A stretch of DNA of 19,683 bases from Phellopilus nigrolimitatus. Taxonomy: Eukaryota > Basidiomycota > Agaricomycetes > Hymenochaetales > Hymenochaetaceae. The stretch lies in NCBI GenBank assembly GCA_021029095.1, contig JAJOHG010000442.1, positions 1 through 19,683 of the forward strand. The letters run 5' to 3'. The position numbers were made by a program, and so were the translations under genes. The notes under the pieces are model-generated. The model was given only the letters and a program-made list of their open reading frames with translations. It made no database searches and was not told where the DNA came from. Shown in pieces: positions 1 to 9,847 of the stretch; the first letter of the stretch is position 1; every line of letters starts with the position of its first letter.

Positions 1-72
1 TTTGGCCACGCGTCTTCGCTTCAACGCAGTCTTACCATCTTCTTCCGGCCTTTCCAACAGCGCAGTATTATA
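1..72. other. Left edge, no gene recognised
   Basis: Short flank left of the inverted-repeat element. It is pyrimidine-rich on the plus strand and holds one ACGCGT at 8-13. No coding frame resembling a known protein is visible. The TA at 71-72 is the left half of the putative target-site duplication of the element that follows. Confidence 0.5.
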
Positions 73-99
73 AGGTAGGCGACATTCTATCTCGACCAC
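73..99 (+). repeat. Left terminal inverted repeat
   Basis: This 27-bp repeat starts AGGTAGGCGACATTCTATCT and is identical to the reverse complement of 838-864. After position 99 the match continues imperfectly through CTGTGTGAC against TGTGAC of the partner arm. Confidence 0.85.
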
Positions 100-326
100 C
101 TGTGTGACACCTTTTTTCCTCACTTTATTCCTCACTCAACATCCCACAAAGGCTCATTCTAACAGCTACATCATGAAGATATCATGTATAGCTACTGAAT
201 GATGCAGGGGTTTACAGAAAAAAAAAGTTTTCATGAAGAAATAAGCCCGAAAAAAAAATTGATTTATTTGTACTCTAAACGTCGTTTCTGCATGTTTGAG
301 CATGGTTTGGAAAAAAATCTGCCAGA

Positions 327-346
327 ATTTGGCCGCGTTACCGTGA
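327..346 (+). repeat. Internal copy of the element's subterminal module
   Basis: The stretch ATTTGGCCGCGTTACCGTGA matches 809-828 (ATTTGGCCGCGTGACCGTGA) with one mismatch. Weaker similarity extends about 45 bp to the left in both copies, through an A-run and GTTT-rich sequence. To the right, the internal copy ends in TTACCTTA, resembling the CCTACCTTA of the true end but without the long TIR sequence. It may be a partial duplication of the right end or the end of a related older element nested inside. Confidence 0.55.
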
Positions 347-837
347 CGTTACATTACCTTATTTGTATATTAGTAATTATATAATATAATCAGCCACTGC
401 ATTTATTTGGTAATTTCAACAGAATTCACAAAGCAACGTTATCGGGCTACACCATAAACATCCTCACTAGCTATTATGGAAAAGAATATGCTGGAGTGCC
501 TTGACTCTGTTTCCTTAGTGCAGACTTGCCGGTGAGCCATCTCTTTTTACTTTTTTCACTTACTCACTTACAAGCCGTATGTGCCGCAAAGCGCTATTGT
601 GGACACCGAGTTGTTCCTACCTCAATCATGGAAGAAATTGCCAATGCAAACGTCTAGCTTAGCCTTTAATTTCTCTTTTATACTACTGTATAGTACTGCT
701 ACAACATGTATGACTGCAAAATACAGTAAATCTGTCTTCGAAAAGTTGTTTTCGTCTGATTTGATTGATTTCTATGTTTCCCAAAAAAAAAATCCGCCCA
801 AGCCGAAGATTTGGCCGCGTGACCGTGACATGTCACA

Positions 838-864
838 GTGGTCGAGATAGAATGTCGCCTACCT
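838..864 (-). repeat. Right terminal inverted repeat
   Basis: This is the partner arm of 73-99, ending CGCCTACCT just before a TA. Directly inside it, at 825-836, is the 12-bp perfect palindrome GTGACATGTCAC, which may be part of the subterminal transposase-binding region. Confidence 0.85.
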
Positions 865-1018
865 TATGTAAATGAACAGCGGGCATATCAATGGAATAAA
901 AATAGGTGAGATTAAGCTACGATACATATACACGTAGTCTCATTCATCTTCCTCTATCTCAACACATCTGGATCCGCCGAGTCAGTACTGATGACGATGG
1001 ATACCACCTCGAAATAGC
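865..1018. other. DPB2 3' flank
   Basis: About 150 bp between the inverted-repeat element and the DPB2 stop codon. It presumably carries the DPB2 3' UTR on the minus strand. No separate gene is seen. Confidence 0.5.
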
Positions 1019-3182
1019 TTACGAGTTCTCGGATCGCTTTTTGGACGGGAAGTACGTATAAAATCCAAATGAGTTACCGATAAAACTTCCAGGATTGAAG
1101 ACGTGGCAGCCTTCATATGTCAGCTCATATCCTTCGTACTTGTCAGCTAAGATTATCTGTATAACTCGATACCCATAAATATACTAATCACAAAACAATA
1201 ACTTAAATGACCCACAGCATTTGGCATAGGATACAATCGAAGTGTATGATCGTACTCGGACAGAATCGGCTGGACATTTTTTGTAAATGGACTGAGATGG
1301 CTCTGGTCTACAATGGATTGAACGAGCTGTGTTTTTGGTCAGAGCTGGTTAGTTGTTTTTTTTTTTTTTTTCAAAAAAAAAAAAAGGAAGGACAAACATA
1401 CGAATCTCTTTAAATCATCGTTTTGAACATCTGGTTTTACTCCTACAATGTTTCGCAACATGCGAGCCATCATGTCTTCCCTGTAAATAACTATCTCCTG
1501 CCCAAAGCATTTTATTCGACATGGATTGCTTAAGAAATGGGGCTTCGATAGTTTTGCTTTCAGTTTTCCGACAAAGGAAGACAGTAACGAACGACGGGGA
1601 AGTATGGAGTTCGCAGTAATGTCCAGAGGACCGGGGACAAAAACGAAGTGTGTGCTCCTAGCAATTGCTGGAAAACTGGCGATCAGGTCAGCAAGACGGT
1701 CAAAATTATCTAGGCAAGCTATCAGCAGCGCATTTCGCACATCAAACGTTCATCTGTACCTTGGTAGGCCTGTATTTCTCGACTCGACCCCTGAGGGATC
1801 CCCTTGCTCGTAAAATTACCACAAAGGACGAATACTCGGGGTATCGCTCCTGCGTCAATGCATCTGCTGAAGATACTGGACAGACCACGAAACGTTTCGG
1901 GGTGGTCCAGCCAAACATCGGACAGACAGTGAAACATGAGATCTGGAAGTTCTCTTGCTATCCGTTTTTCCATTTCAATCTGCCATCGCCAATCAGTGAG
2001 GTGAGACTAGGTTTTGCAGATGATCCTGACAAACCTACATCCTCAGACGGAGTTGATGCACCTTGCCCTAGAAAATCGATGTGACCGTATATCGAACTAC
2101 AAGTTATTCAACATCACATCACTCATAACCTAGGGAAATTGGATAACTTACCGAGCTATTTCTCTCCTTTCGCAAGGTGGGTGACCAATCGCAATAACAG
2201 ATAATGTCTCTTCCTCAGTGTAGTCACCTTCAACTAATGCAAAGCACCCTTCTGTAAAGAACCCTTCGCTTGGGATGTCCTACACATTGTATTAACAGGA
2301 CTGCTTTCCAGAACCAAGAGATGTGACGGACAAGCTGGGACAAATCCAATTCAACCTTTCCATCGGTGTCTTCGAGACAGAGCTTGCCTTCTTTGGAGTA
2401 TCCAAGTAGGCCAAACAACAAAAATCGTTCTTCAGCACGTCCTAGCAGTTGCTTTGTAGTGCGCAACTAGACGATATATTAGACATTTCATGTCAGTATA
2501 CTTTGCGGTTCAAAAATACTTACGGTCAGTAACCTGTTCCTGTCTTTCCCAGGAAGCGTCGACGGAGAAAAGTGGTCGTTACGGAGAATGGTTTGCTTGA
2601 TAATATCGTAGCGATCTCGTATCGATGTTACACGTGAGTCCGCAGCTCCTGAAATGGTGGGAGGATGTGTTGATCTGAATGCGTAGGGTTAGGACAGGTT
2701 AAGGAAAGGGAAGATATACTGGACCACGCACTTTACAAATGTACTTCTCGTTTGCGACCAATGCCATAGTGGCATTTCATACGCATCTACGAAGAACAGG
2801 TGATCCTCCGGGTCTAAAAGTTCATCTTCACCGTTGTCTTTCCGCTCCTCCTTCTCTTGTAGTCCATGGTAGACACGTTGAAGAATTGGCAGGGTTACCT
2901 TCATAACAGCATCTGATGAACGTCAGCTTACGGTGTCAGAAACTTGGATATTTCGCACCATCTTGTTGGTTGTATTCTTTTGCCAGATGTTCAACAGCCG
3001 CTTCTACCTGGTGATCGTCTTCGAGCTCATATTCGATGCAAATGTCTTCGACGAACTGCAATGCTTCAGGGCCAAGAGCGTGACTGTACTTGCGAAAGCC
3101 CTGTCGACGAATGTGAGATGTGATATTTCTATGTAGCCATTCGCCATACCTTGATGATTGCGCTCTGCAAAGCACTCGCCAT
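1019..3182 (-). CDS. DPB2: DNA polymerase epsilon subunit B (Dpb2/POLE2)
   Basis: Essential second subunit of the leading-strand replicase, linking polymerase epsilon to the CMG helicase in the nucleus. Eleven exons splice in frame: 3182-3150, 3100-2959, 2912-2732, 2674-2524, 2466-2332, 2279-2152, 2096-2039, 1979-1760, 1709-1402, 1326-1216 and 1156-1019. They give 534 residues, close to human POLE2 (527), with introns of 46-75 nt. The start [11 protein letters not shown] flows into [11 protein letters not shown] and EYNQQDDA, the N-terminal helical domain. An OB-fold region follows ([19 protein letters not shown], then [20 protein letters not shown]). The calcineurin-like fold has SDVWLDHP near residue 296, [15 protein letters not shown] and [19 protein letters not shown]. 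The C-terminus has [20 protein letters not shown]. The fold is known to be catalytically dead in this family. Two ACGCGT boxes lie upstream. The last few residues are uncertain: the frame stops at 1019, but an adjacent frame continues plausibly. Confidence 0.95.
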
Positions 3183-3226
3183 AAAATTCAGTTGACGCTG
3201 TAGTTCAGATTAAACCACTTAATTCG

Positions 3227-3246
3227 GACGCGTCGTGCGACGCGTC
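3227..3246. promoter_or_regulatory. Paired MluI cell-cycle boxes (MCB) in a perfect inverted repeat
   Basis: Two ACGCGT hexamers at 3228-3233 and 3240-3245 sit 12 bp apart inside a 9-2-9 palindrome (GACGCGTCG, TG, CGACGCGTC). They lie about 45-65 bp upstream of the DPB2 start codon, in the 242-bp promoter shared with the divergent membrane-protein gene. ACGCGT is the known site of MBF (Mbp1/Swi6 type), which drives G1/S expression of replication genes in fungi. Binding here is inferred from sequence and neighbour. Confidence 0.6.
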
Positions 3247-3424
3247 GCAGGCGCGCGAATACTTATTTGTAAGCATGTGGCTTATAGTTAATCCAGTATC
3301 CGCCAACTTTAGGATGTGGAGAGACTCGATCCTGTTCACACCGCCATGACGGAAGTTCGTCCGCCTTCATACCGGGCGTACTTATACGTACCCTGTTGTC
3401 AACTGTCTCCGCAATCGTCTTGAC

Positions 3425-5357
3425 ATGCTTTTGTTCCGACCAGCAATACTATTGCTTGCATATATACTTCCGTCTAGTGCATTCTTCTTCTGGTTCACGG
3501 GTACGCCGACGCAATGCAGCAACATGACTGTCGAATGGAACGGCGGCCGGCCTCCATTAACCCTGCTACTCGTTCCGACTGGCCACTTAAACCCAGAGAC
3601 AAGAACGATCATTCAACGCGACATTCCTTCCGGGAACTCCATCTCTTTCGTGCTTGATTTTCCTTCCCAGTCTCAGTTCATTGCTGTCCTCAATGATGCG
3701 TCAGGAACTGGTGCTGGAGGTGAGTGTTATCATCCTGCTACATTTTATCGTGGGTTAAGTGAAATAAACTGTTAAGGTACATCTGTCGTCACATCCGTCG
3801 CTTCCTCGTCCGATTCCAGCTGTCTGAGCACCACGGCATCTTCACCCAAATTCTTACTATTTCTCCCGGACGATATTGATCAATGTGAATCCGTTGACGT
3901 TTCTTGGCAACCCGATGCGGAAGACCCTGTAGACGTCCTAGCCCTTATCCCCGGTGGACAGTCATTTGAGGTCGCAAACGTCTCGGATGGCTCGACGAGC
4001 ATTGACTGGACGGCAGATGTACGTTCTGGCACAAATGTTCTGTTTGTAGCCGGGGACAAGGATGGACTCGGCAGCGGTGGAAGCTCAGACGTCGTTGAGA
4101 TTGGCAATGGTGACGACGGTTGTATCGACAACAGCTCTCCGAGCTCGACATCTGGAGCTGCCGCGGGTGGTGTCTCTACGTCTTCTGAAGGGCAGATTGG
4201 TTCAACGGGCACGGCGGGCGGAGGCTCTACGTCATCAGGGGATATCGGAGCTACCTCTAATAGCAATAGTGATGTTTCTGACGAGCCTACCGGAACAAAT
4301 AGCGGCGAGACCAGCCCCATTATGTCGAGTACCGGAGGTAGTTCAGGTGGTACAAACAGTCCAAGTGGAACGGATACAGAGGGCGGATCAACGGGAAGCT
4401 CCACTTCGAACGGCCATTCAAGCTCGATTGGAGGCTCCAACTTCCCAGGAAGTGGTGGTGGAACTGTCACGGGTTCTCCGAACAAATCGTCCGTAGCTTC
4501 CTGATTTGTTCACTGTCAAAATCAGTACTCACCTGTTTTATAGCGATCTTAGTAGGCACAGTGACTTAGGACTTATCTTAGGACTTGTCTTGGGCCTTTT
4601 GGCGCTACTGGGTTGTTCAGTTGGCGGCTTTGTGCTTTATCGGCGCCGTCGGAGCGCTAGCGCCTACCGCAATCTCGAGACTGGTGCTGCTTCGCGGCCA
4701 CAACCATGGATATGCGCATTAACTCGCGGTGCACGCTCTCCCGGCGCTCATCTTCGCGGTGGTGTGGGCTCTTCAGTTGACACATTGCCAAGCATGTACC
4801 AGACAGAACCATTTATACTCCCGCCAGAACAGCAGCCATTTATACCCGACCCGCCACTTCCCGTACAGCCACAGCGCCCCGGACTTGCTGCACGTGTGTC
4901 GAGCAGTCGCAGCATACAGAATGTCCTTAGTGAGATGCCATATGTTTCTGATGCTCTCGGAGGCGGACTGGTAGGCGTGCACGGTCCTGATCGTAAGGAC
5001 AGTGTAGGCCCGCACGGACTGCCATCTAGCTGGATGCCAAGTGGTCGTGACGCGCGTGCTCGCGGTGTGCCACCCTCTGTAGTGACCGACCCACCAACGC
5101 GATTAACGCGTGATAGTGAAGATTTTTCCCCCGAACTAGAGGAAGCTTCGCCCAATCCGTTTGAAGAGACTTTTGTAGAGATACCTCCGACTTATACGAG
5201 CGTCAGACGTGCGAGTAGTAATGAACCTCACAGAGAAGCCTGGCATCCTACGGATACGAGTGGTGCACGGTTAACCCGTTCGAATGCATCGCGATACTCG
5301 CGTAGGTCGACGCATTCGCCTGTAGGGTCACGAGGAAGTTCCGAGAATTATTCATAA
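3425..5357 (+). CDS. Secreted, Ser/Gly/Thr-rich single-pass membrane protein
   Basis: Three exons, 3425-3719, 3777-4488 and 4544-5357, give 606 residues. A signal peptide (about residues 1-19, MLLFRPAILLLAYILPSSA) precedes two related beta-rich modules. The first has FTGTPTQCSNMTVEWNGGRP and VLNDASGTGAGG. The second has DDIDQCESVDVSWQPDAE and FVAGDKDGLGSGGSSDV. A long Ser/Thr/Gly-rich stalk of roughly 130 residues follows, likely O-glycosylated. One TM helix (about 344-367, LGLILGLVLGLLALLGC) is capped by YRRRR, leaving a cytosolic tail of about 240 residues rich in Pro, Ser and Arg. This architecture is common in mushroom genomes; it recalls yeast wall-stress sensors, but no function is established and none is assigned. 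The second intron is the weak point: its donor is GTCCGT, and the acceptor could be 4543 or one of two downstream AGs in the same phase. Confidence 0.8.
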
Positions 5358-5735
5358 CCTGCGAGTCTGATAAGGACATACTGATTCATACACGGTTCTT
5401 GTATGTACATATGTATTGTAATGTAATAATATACCCTAGGATTGTTTTTTGTAGGTGCCTTCCAGCTTTCCGTATATCAGTCATGATGACGGTTTATAAA
5501 ACCGTCTCTTCTCGTATAGAGGGTTCCATTTCTGATGCCTCTTTTCCTCTTTTCAATGGCTCCTAAATAAACCTTTGAGGAATTCTTTTTCAAAAATTCG
5601 ACTCATGATCTTTTTTTTTTTTTTTCAGATGCGCGACCACAATTCATCATTATACATAGCAATTTAGTAATTATATTTTAAATAATCTCAGCAATCACCG
5701 TAGTTAGGATATCATGTGAAAAACAACACGGTCGT
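5358..5735. other. Tail-to-tail intergenic region
   Basis: Holds the 3' ends of the membrane-protein gene (plus) and the histone deacetylase gene (minus). It is AT-rich, with a T run at about 5612-5626 and AATAAA-like stretches. No coding frame is recognised. Confidence 0.5.
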
Positions 5736-7889
5736 TCACGAGCTCCCTGGTTCCTTTAAACGAAGAATAACGCGAGGTAGTTTCTTTACCTCGCCTAATC
5801 CCTCCTCAGTCGTTACCTTATCCTGCTTGTCTAAATTCAAGCCCTCCAAGGTTTTCACGACATCGTCAACGGGCTCGATCTTTGGCGCAACAATAGCGTC
5901 ACTCTGAGGTAGCTTCCCTTTCATCCTCCTGGAAGGCTGGGGTGACGCCTTTAGGCTGGCAGCCCTACTCATCGGCTTGCGTTCCCGTAAGGTCATGGAA
6001 GATGGCGGCAACGGTACATGGTTCCGTGACGGCGACGGCGTTATCGTTGTATCTATGGACTGGAAGATGGCGATCGCCCGTTCGAGCCATTTCTCGCCTG
6101 AGCCTGGCATGGAGAGTTTTCCACCACGGCGTTTCTTTGTCGACTTCTCAAGCTACGTGCCAAAAGAAAGTCAGGAAGCCTGGAACATTTTAGAATACTG
6201 CAAATAGTTACCGCAGTCAGGTTTTCCAGCTTCCACCAACCCTTGTCCACTTTTATTCCTAGGGCCTGAACATCGACCAGCCCAGAAAGATGTGCCATAC
6301 CACCGCTGATCAACGCACGGTCACTGTACCCCCCTTCCAAAACACTGATGAGCTTTCCTTTTGCAAGCTCGTCTGCAAAGCCTCGTGCATCTACAGCAAA
6401 GCGATGGTAGAAAGATACAGGTACACGACGATTATGCCGGGACATAGATGGATATTCGTGTTCGCAAGCGTCAAAGCCACAACTTCAGCAGCAATCATAA
6501 GCAAATCACCATTACGAGGATATTTACGTTTCAACTTTACCTAATAAACACGAGCACATCGTCGCCACTCGCATCTCCGACAAAGGCCTTGCCCTTCTCC
6601 AATAATTTGCTGTACTGAGTTGAGTAAAGATTTTGCCAGAAGTCCTCTTCTGACGAGTATGGTTTCAAGTGTATATTTTCGATATATTGGCCGTGAGGGC
6701 CATGAATGGATACCGAAGCTGCTTGGACCATGGAAACTTTTCCGTCCTGTAGCCAAATTGAAGCAGTGAAAAGGGGCCAGAATTTAAACCAAATGCGCAC
6801 CTCGCAAGGATATGATAGTATATCATGAATCGAGCCGTAGAAAATCTCAAGGCCGGGTTTAGTGAGGGGCGAGCCGGCTTCGCCCTCAAGTTTCTGGCGA
6901 TACGTCTCTTCATTGATCTGCCATACTAATGATTGTGTCCCGTTTCCTATGAAGAACATGAATATTATGGACAAACTTTCTCAACCCGTAGACAAATATA
7001 CCGTGATGCAGATCGATGTCGAAAATGACCACTTTCTTGATGCCATGTTTCAGGTGAGCTATGAGGTTTCGAGTAACATAATTAGTCAATTTGCGGTAGC
7101 AAGTAGAAGACTGTTTTACCATGTGCGGCAGCTACGACGACGTTGTTGACAAAGCAAAAACCGGAAGGCGTGTCTTCACCACAGTGATGCCCAGGAGGTC
7201 GAATAGCGACAAATGCATTTGTAGGCACAACGGTGGAACTAGATTCATCGGGCTTTTGTTCATTTCTGCGCTTTGGTGATTCTATCACTTTGTCGACAGC
7301 TTCACAAATCGTGCCTAACGCTCCTTGAATTGCGTCCAAAGATTCTGGGCAGACTGGGTTGCGCATATGTTTGGGTTAAGCAAGTAAATGTAGCGGAGAA
7401 CGTGGGTTCCTTACGATACAGGTCACCCTGAGAGAAGCTTTCAGGAATTTCCGACTGACCAGCCTTGATCTTCTCTGCGCTTTCCTTCGCCCAGTTGACC
7501 AGATTCTGTAAATACACATCTCCGTCGATATCACCATGTACAAATTTCACAGCCTCGTTGTTGAGTACATCTACGAAGCTGGAGCTCTTGATGATATTTA
7601 CGACTTCTACTTTGACGTCTTGCAGAAGGTCGAGCTTCTGCAGGGCCGCAGCTAGGTCGTCTCCGGCGTCATTTGCGACGTTAACAGATCCCAAAAGAGG
7701 TTTAGTAGGCGCGAGGGATCCAGCCTCCTCTAATCGTGCGATGGCAGCCGAGAGTCCTATCTTCAAGGCGCGCAGACGCTCAGGACGCTCGACAATCGCC
7801 GAAAGGTCGCTGGAACGAATGAAACGGTGCTGATAGCACGCATCTTGAAGAAATATTGTCGTCTTTGCGAGGCTTTTATCGGGATGCAT
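5736..7889 (-). CDS. HOS3: Histone deacetylase, Hos3 type
   Basis: Zinc-dependent lysine deacetylase. Seven exons, 7889-7415, 7353-7120, 7058-7002, 6946-6801, 6746-6541, 6482-6212 and 6152-5736, splice in frame to 601 residues. The start [20 protein letters not shown] leads into [18 protein letters not shown], a Hos3 hallmark. The catalytic core has [20 protein letters not shown] (His dyad 214/215), [11 protein letters not shown] (metal ligands D252 and H254), [10 protein letters not shown] (third metal ligand D377) and LEGGYS (transition-state Tyr425). All key residues are present, so it should be active. From about residue 464 a basic, Pro/Ser-rich tail begins with [12 protein letters not shown] and ends [16 protein letters not shown]. 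Yeast Hos3 is an atypical class II-like enzyme, found at the bud neck and spindle pole bodies as well as the nucleus; location here is unknown. It shares a 242-bp promoter with the next gene. Confidence 0.94.
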
Positions 7890-7980
7890 GTGGGGAGCGC
7901 AATGATACGGGATATTTGAAGAGAAACCAAGGTCACAAGTAGTAAATAAGCGTGTAGAGCGCAGTGTTCATGTCCAAGAC

Positions 7981-8008
7981 TCGCGAAAGTGGCTTCCAAA
8001 CTACGCGT
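7981..8008. promoter_or_regulatory. Possible SCB/MCB-like motifs in the HOS3-PHAF1 promoter
   Basis: TCGCGAAA at 7981-7988 resembles the SBF/E2F-like core CRCGAAA. TACGCGTA at 8002-8009 contains a single ACGCGT. Both lie between the two divergent start codons. Each is short enough to occur by chance, so the call is weak. Confidence 0.3.
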
Positions 8009-8131
8009 ATCGCGTTATTTGCGCATGTTTTGTGAATCATCTTCCCCAAATGGACGGTAGTGCATGCACGCTGCGCTGACAACAGCGGTGGCAAGGTACT
8101 GCTGCTCGACTGCTGCTGAGTATTGCCAACA

Positions 8132-9703
8132 ATGGTTTCTACGCTTGATGTCGACCTCAGACCAGGACTCGGACTTGGGATGTTTGAAATTGGTATGCTC
8201 TCCCCATTCATCCTTGTAATTGAACGCGCATCCGTAACCACTTAGGCACGTCTCTCTGGAGCGTAATCGACATCTTGCGACACAATACGACACTCTTCCC
8301 GCGCGTTGAAATCAAGTACGACGCCGCTGCGGATTCCGCGTTATGCCCGGTCCTTCTTCACATCAACCCGCACCTTGACCTCCTGTTCACCGCGCACCAC
8401 CAACGCCTGCGGGCGATAGCTTTGCGGCGACTTACCGACCCCAGCCCGCCTGTCACGCTGACATACAAGGATGTCGTTCTTCTCTCGGCATTGTCGTCTA
8501 CTTCCACACCGCGAGAAATGCTGAAGCGAAGCGACGTAAGCAAGCATTTCGGGCCGACGTACCCCGGCGAGGGCCTGCAGTACCCTGGTGTAAGCTTCCT
8601 GTTTGAAGAAGACGGCGTCGGCGGGATAGGCGGATCGGAGGCCCTGAAGGGCGGCGCCACGAACATAGGCTCGCCAGTGAGAGAGGATCGGTATAGGGAA
8701 GTGAAGCGCGTGGTTGTGAGTCAGACGGGCTCAGATGGCGTTGAGAGCGACGCGCTAGACGAAGTTGCTGAGTGCGAGTCTATGGCAGGAAGTATACGGC
8801 AGGCGGTGGTAAAGGTAAGACATGGGTCAGAAAGTCGGTCATTCTGTGCTAAGGGGTTTCAAGGTGCATGACGGTGTAATTCTTCACTTCTATCCGACCA
8901 CCTCTCGCCCCGTTCATGTCCGGATAGGCGTCACGAGCGCGCAAGACCTTACATGCGATCTTGGGGCACCATTGAGAACATACTATAAAGAGGATGACCG
9001 GATGGCAATCCACTCACGCAACAGAACACCCGACGGGACTGAAGATGGATGTGAGCCTACCTAACGTTATTTCTGTATCGTTTTACTCAATCTGCGTTCT
9101 TCAGATTTCTATAACTATTTTCAGTTTGGCGTGGACTTTTTAATCTCTGCGTCAACGCACCTGGTCCAGAAAATCATACTACACACCAACATAGTACGTG
9201 GTTCTTCGCTCGTTTCCATTTACGCGCCGTTAATCTTTTCGCTATTAAGCCTGGCACGCCGATGTTCCAACGATACCAACGCTGCCCTTGGGAGATCGAA
9301 GGAGCGCCTGAAGATGAAGAGGACGGTGAATACCGTACCACCGTTTTTTAGCGAGTGTTTCGCCTCTGACACTGATTTGTAGATGCACCGCCGCGAGTAA
9401 AATTCGGCGATAAGGTAAAAATAAACAATCTCGTTATTTTAATAGATTTAGAACTCATCACTATCATCTAGTTTGACATCATTTCGCGCTTTTTGAATGG
9501 CGCCTCGCGCGAACAGGTGCCTTCTATGCAGCTTGACCGCACAGAGGACGAGAGACTGACATTACCGAGCTCCACTACACGTGAGTTACTCTTTATGCGA
9601 TATTAATTTCTAATGCTTAAAGTATCTAGGTCTCGTTGGGCTTGATGGAATCGTTCTGGAGGTGACCGAGGCAGCGCAGGTCGTCGCTATTGTGCTGTTC
9701 TAG
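8132..9703 (+). CDS. PHAF1 / UPF0183 family protein
   Basis: Fungal member of the UPF0183 family (human C16orf70, PHAF1/MYTHO), linked in animals to autophagosome/phagophore membranes. Eight exons, 8132-8192, 8246-8814, 8864-9050, 9105-9193, 9250-9325, 9383-9414, 9472-9580 and 9630-9703, give 398 residues, near the usual length of about 420. The start MVSTLDVDLRPGLGLGMFEI matches the family opening (LDxxxxPxxxLGxxxFxxG), followed by GTSLWSVIDIL. Other family blocks are HLDLLFTAHHQRLRAI, FGPTYPGEG, YPGVSFLF, DGVILHFYPTT, the catch-all block DLTCDLGAPLRTYYKEDDRM, YFYNYFQFGVDFLISASTH, KIILHTN, and a conserved C-terminus GLDGIVLEVTEAAQVVAIVLF. Exon 6 is a 32-nt micro-exon. All introns are 49-57 nt, and every junction restores the frame. 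Role in fungi is inferred only from homology. Confidence 0.92.
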
Positions 9704-9847
9704 AAGTCGGGCCGAAAGAACTATCATAATCTTAGACATTTAGAGATGCTATTTTTTGTCTACCAGAAAACCTACAGGGTCATGTTGTACGATGGTTGTA
9801 GCGCACTGTATTTCTACTTGTTCAATACATAATGTGAAGTCGAAAAT
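9704..9847. other. Short tail-to-tail spacer
   Basis: Only 144 bp separate the stop codons of the PHAF1-like gene (plus) and the nucleotidase gene (minus), so the two 3' UTRs probably overlap. No other feature seen. Confidence 0.6.

Larger units (their letters stand above)
73..864. mobile_element. Non-autonomous TIR element (MITE-like), about 790 bp, TA-flanked
   Basis: The two ends are perfect inverted repeats of 27 bp: 73-99 begins AGGTAGGCGACATTC, and 838-864 is its reverse complement. Similarity continues inward for about ten more bases with a small indel. TA dinucleotides flank both ends (71-72 and 865-866), as expected for Tc1/mariner-like insertion. The interior is AT-rich with homopolymer runs and has no transposase-like frame; the longest frames are under 90 codons and resemble nothing I know. 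The near-perfect TIRs suggest a fairly recent insertion. It lies about 150 bp past the DPB2 stop codon, in that gene's 3' flank. What is seen is the TIR and TA pair; the superfamily is inferred. A DDE element of another superfamily remains possible. Confidence 0.75.

Noticed and set aside
73..864. Helitron or LTR interpretation of the left element
   Set aside because: Ends are long inverted repeats flanked by TA. There is no CTRR-hairpin terminus and no direct long terminal repeats.
3880..4485. A 201-codon open frame on the minus strand inside the membrane-protein gene
   Set aside because: It is the antisense of the Ser/Thr/Gly-rich stalk. Repetitive codons of that type leave the opposite strand open and Pro/Val/Ser-rich. 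No splice or family evidence supports it.
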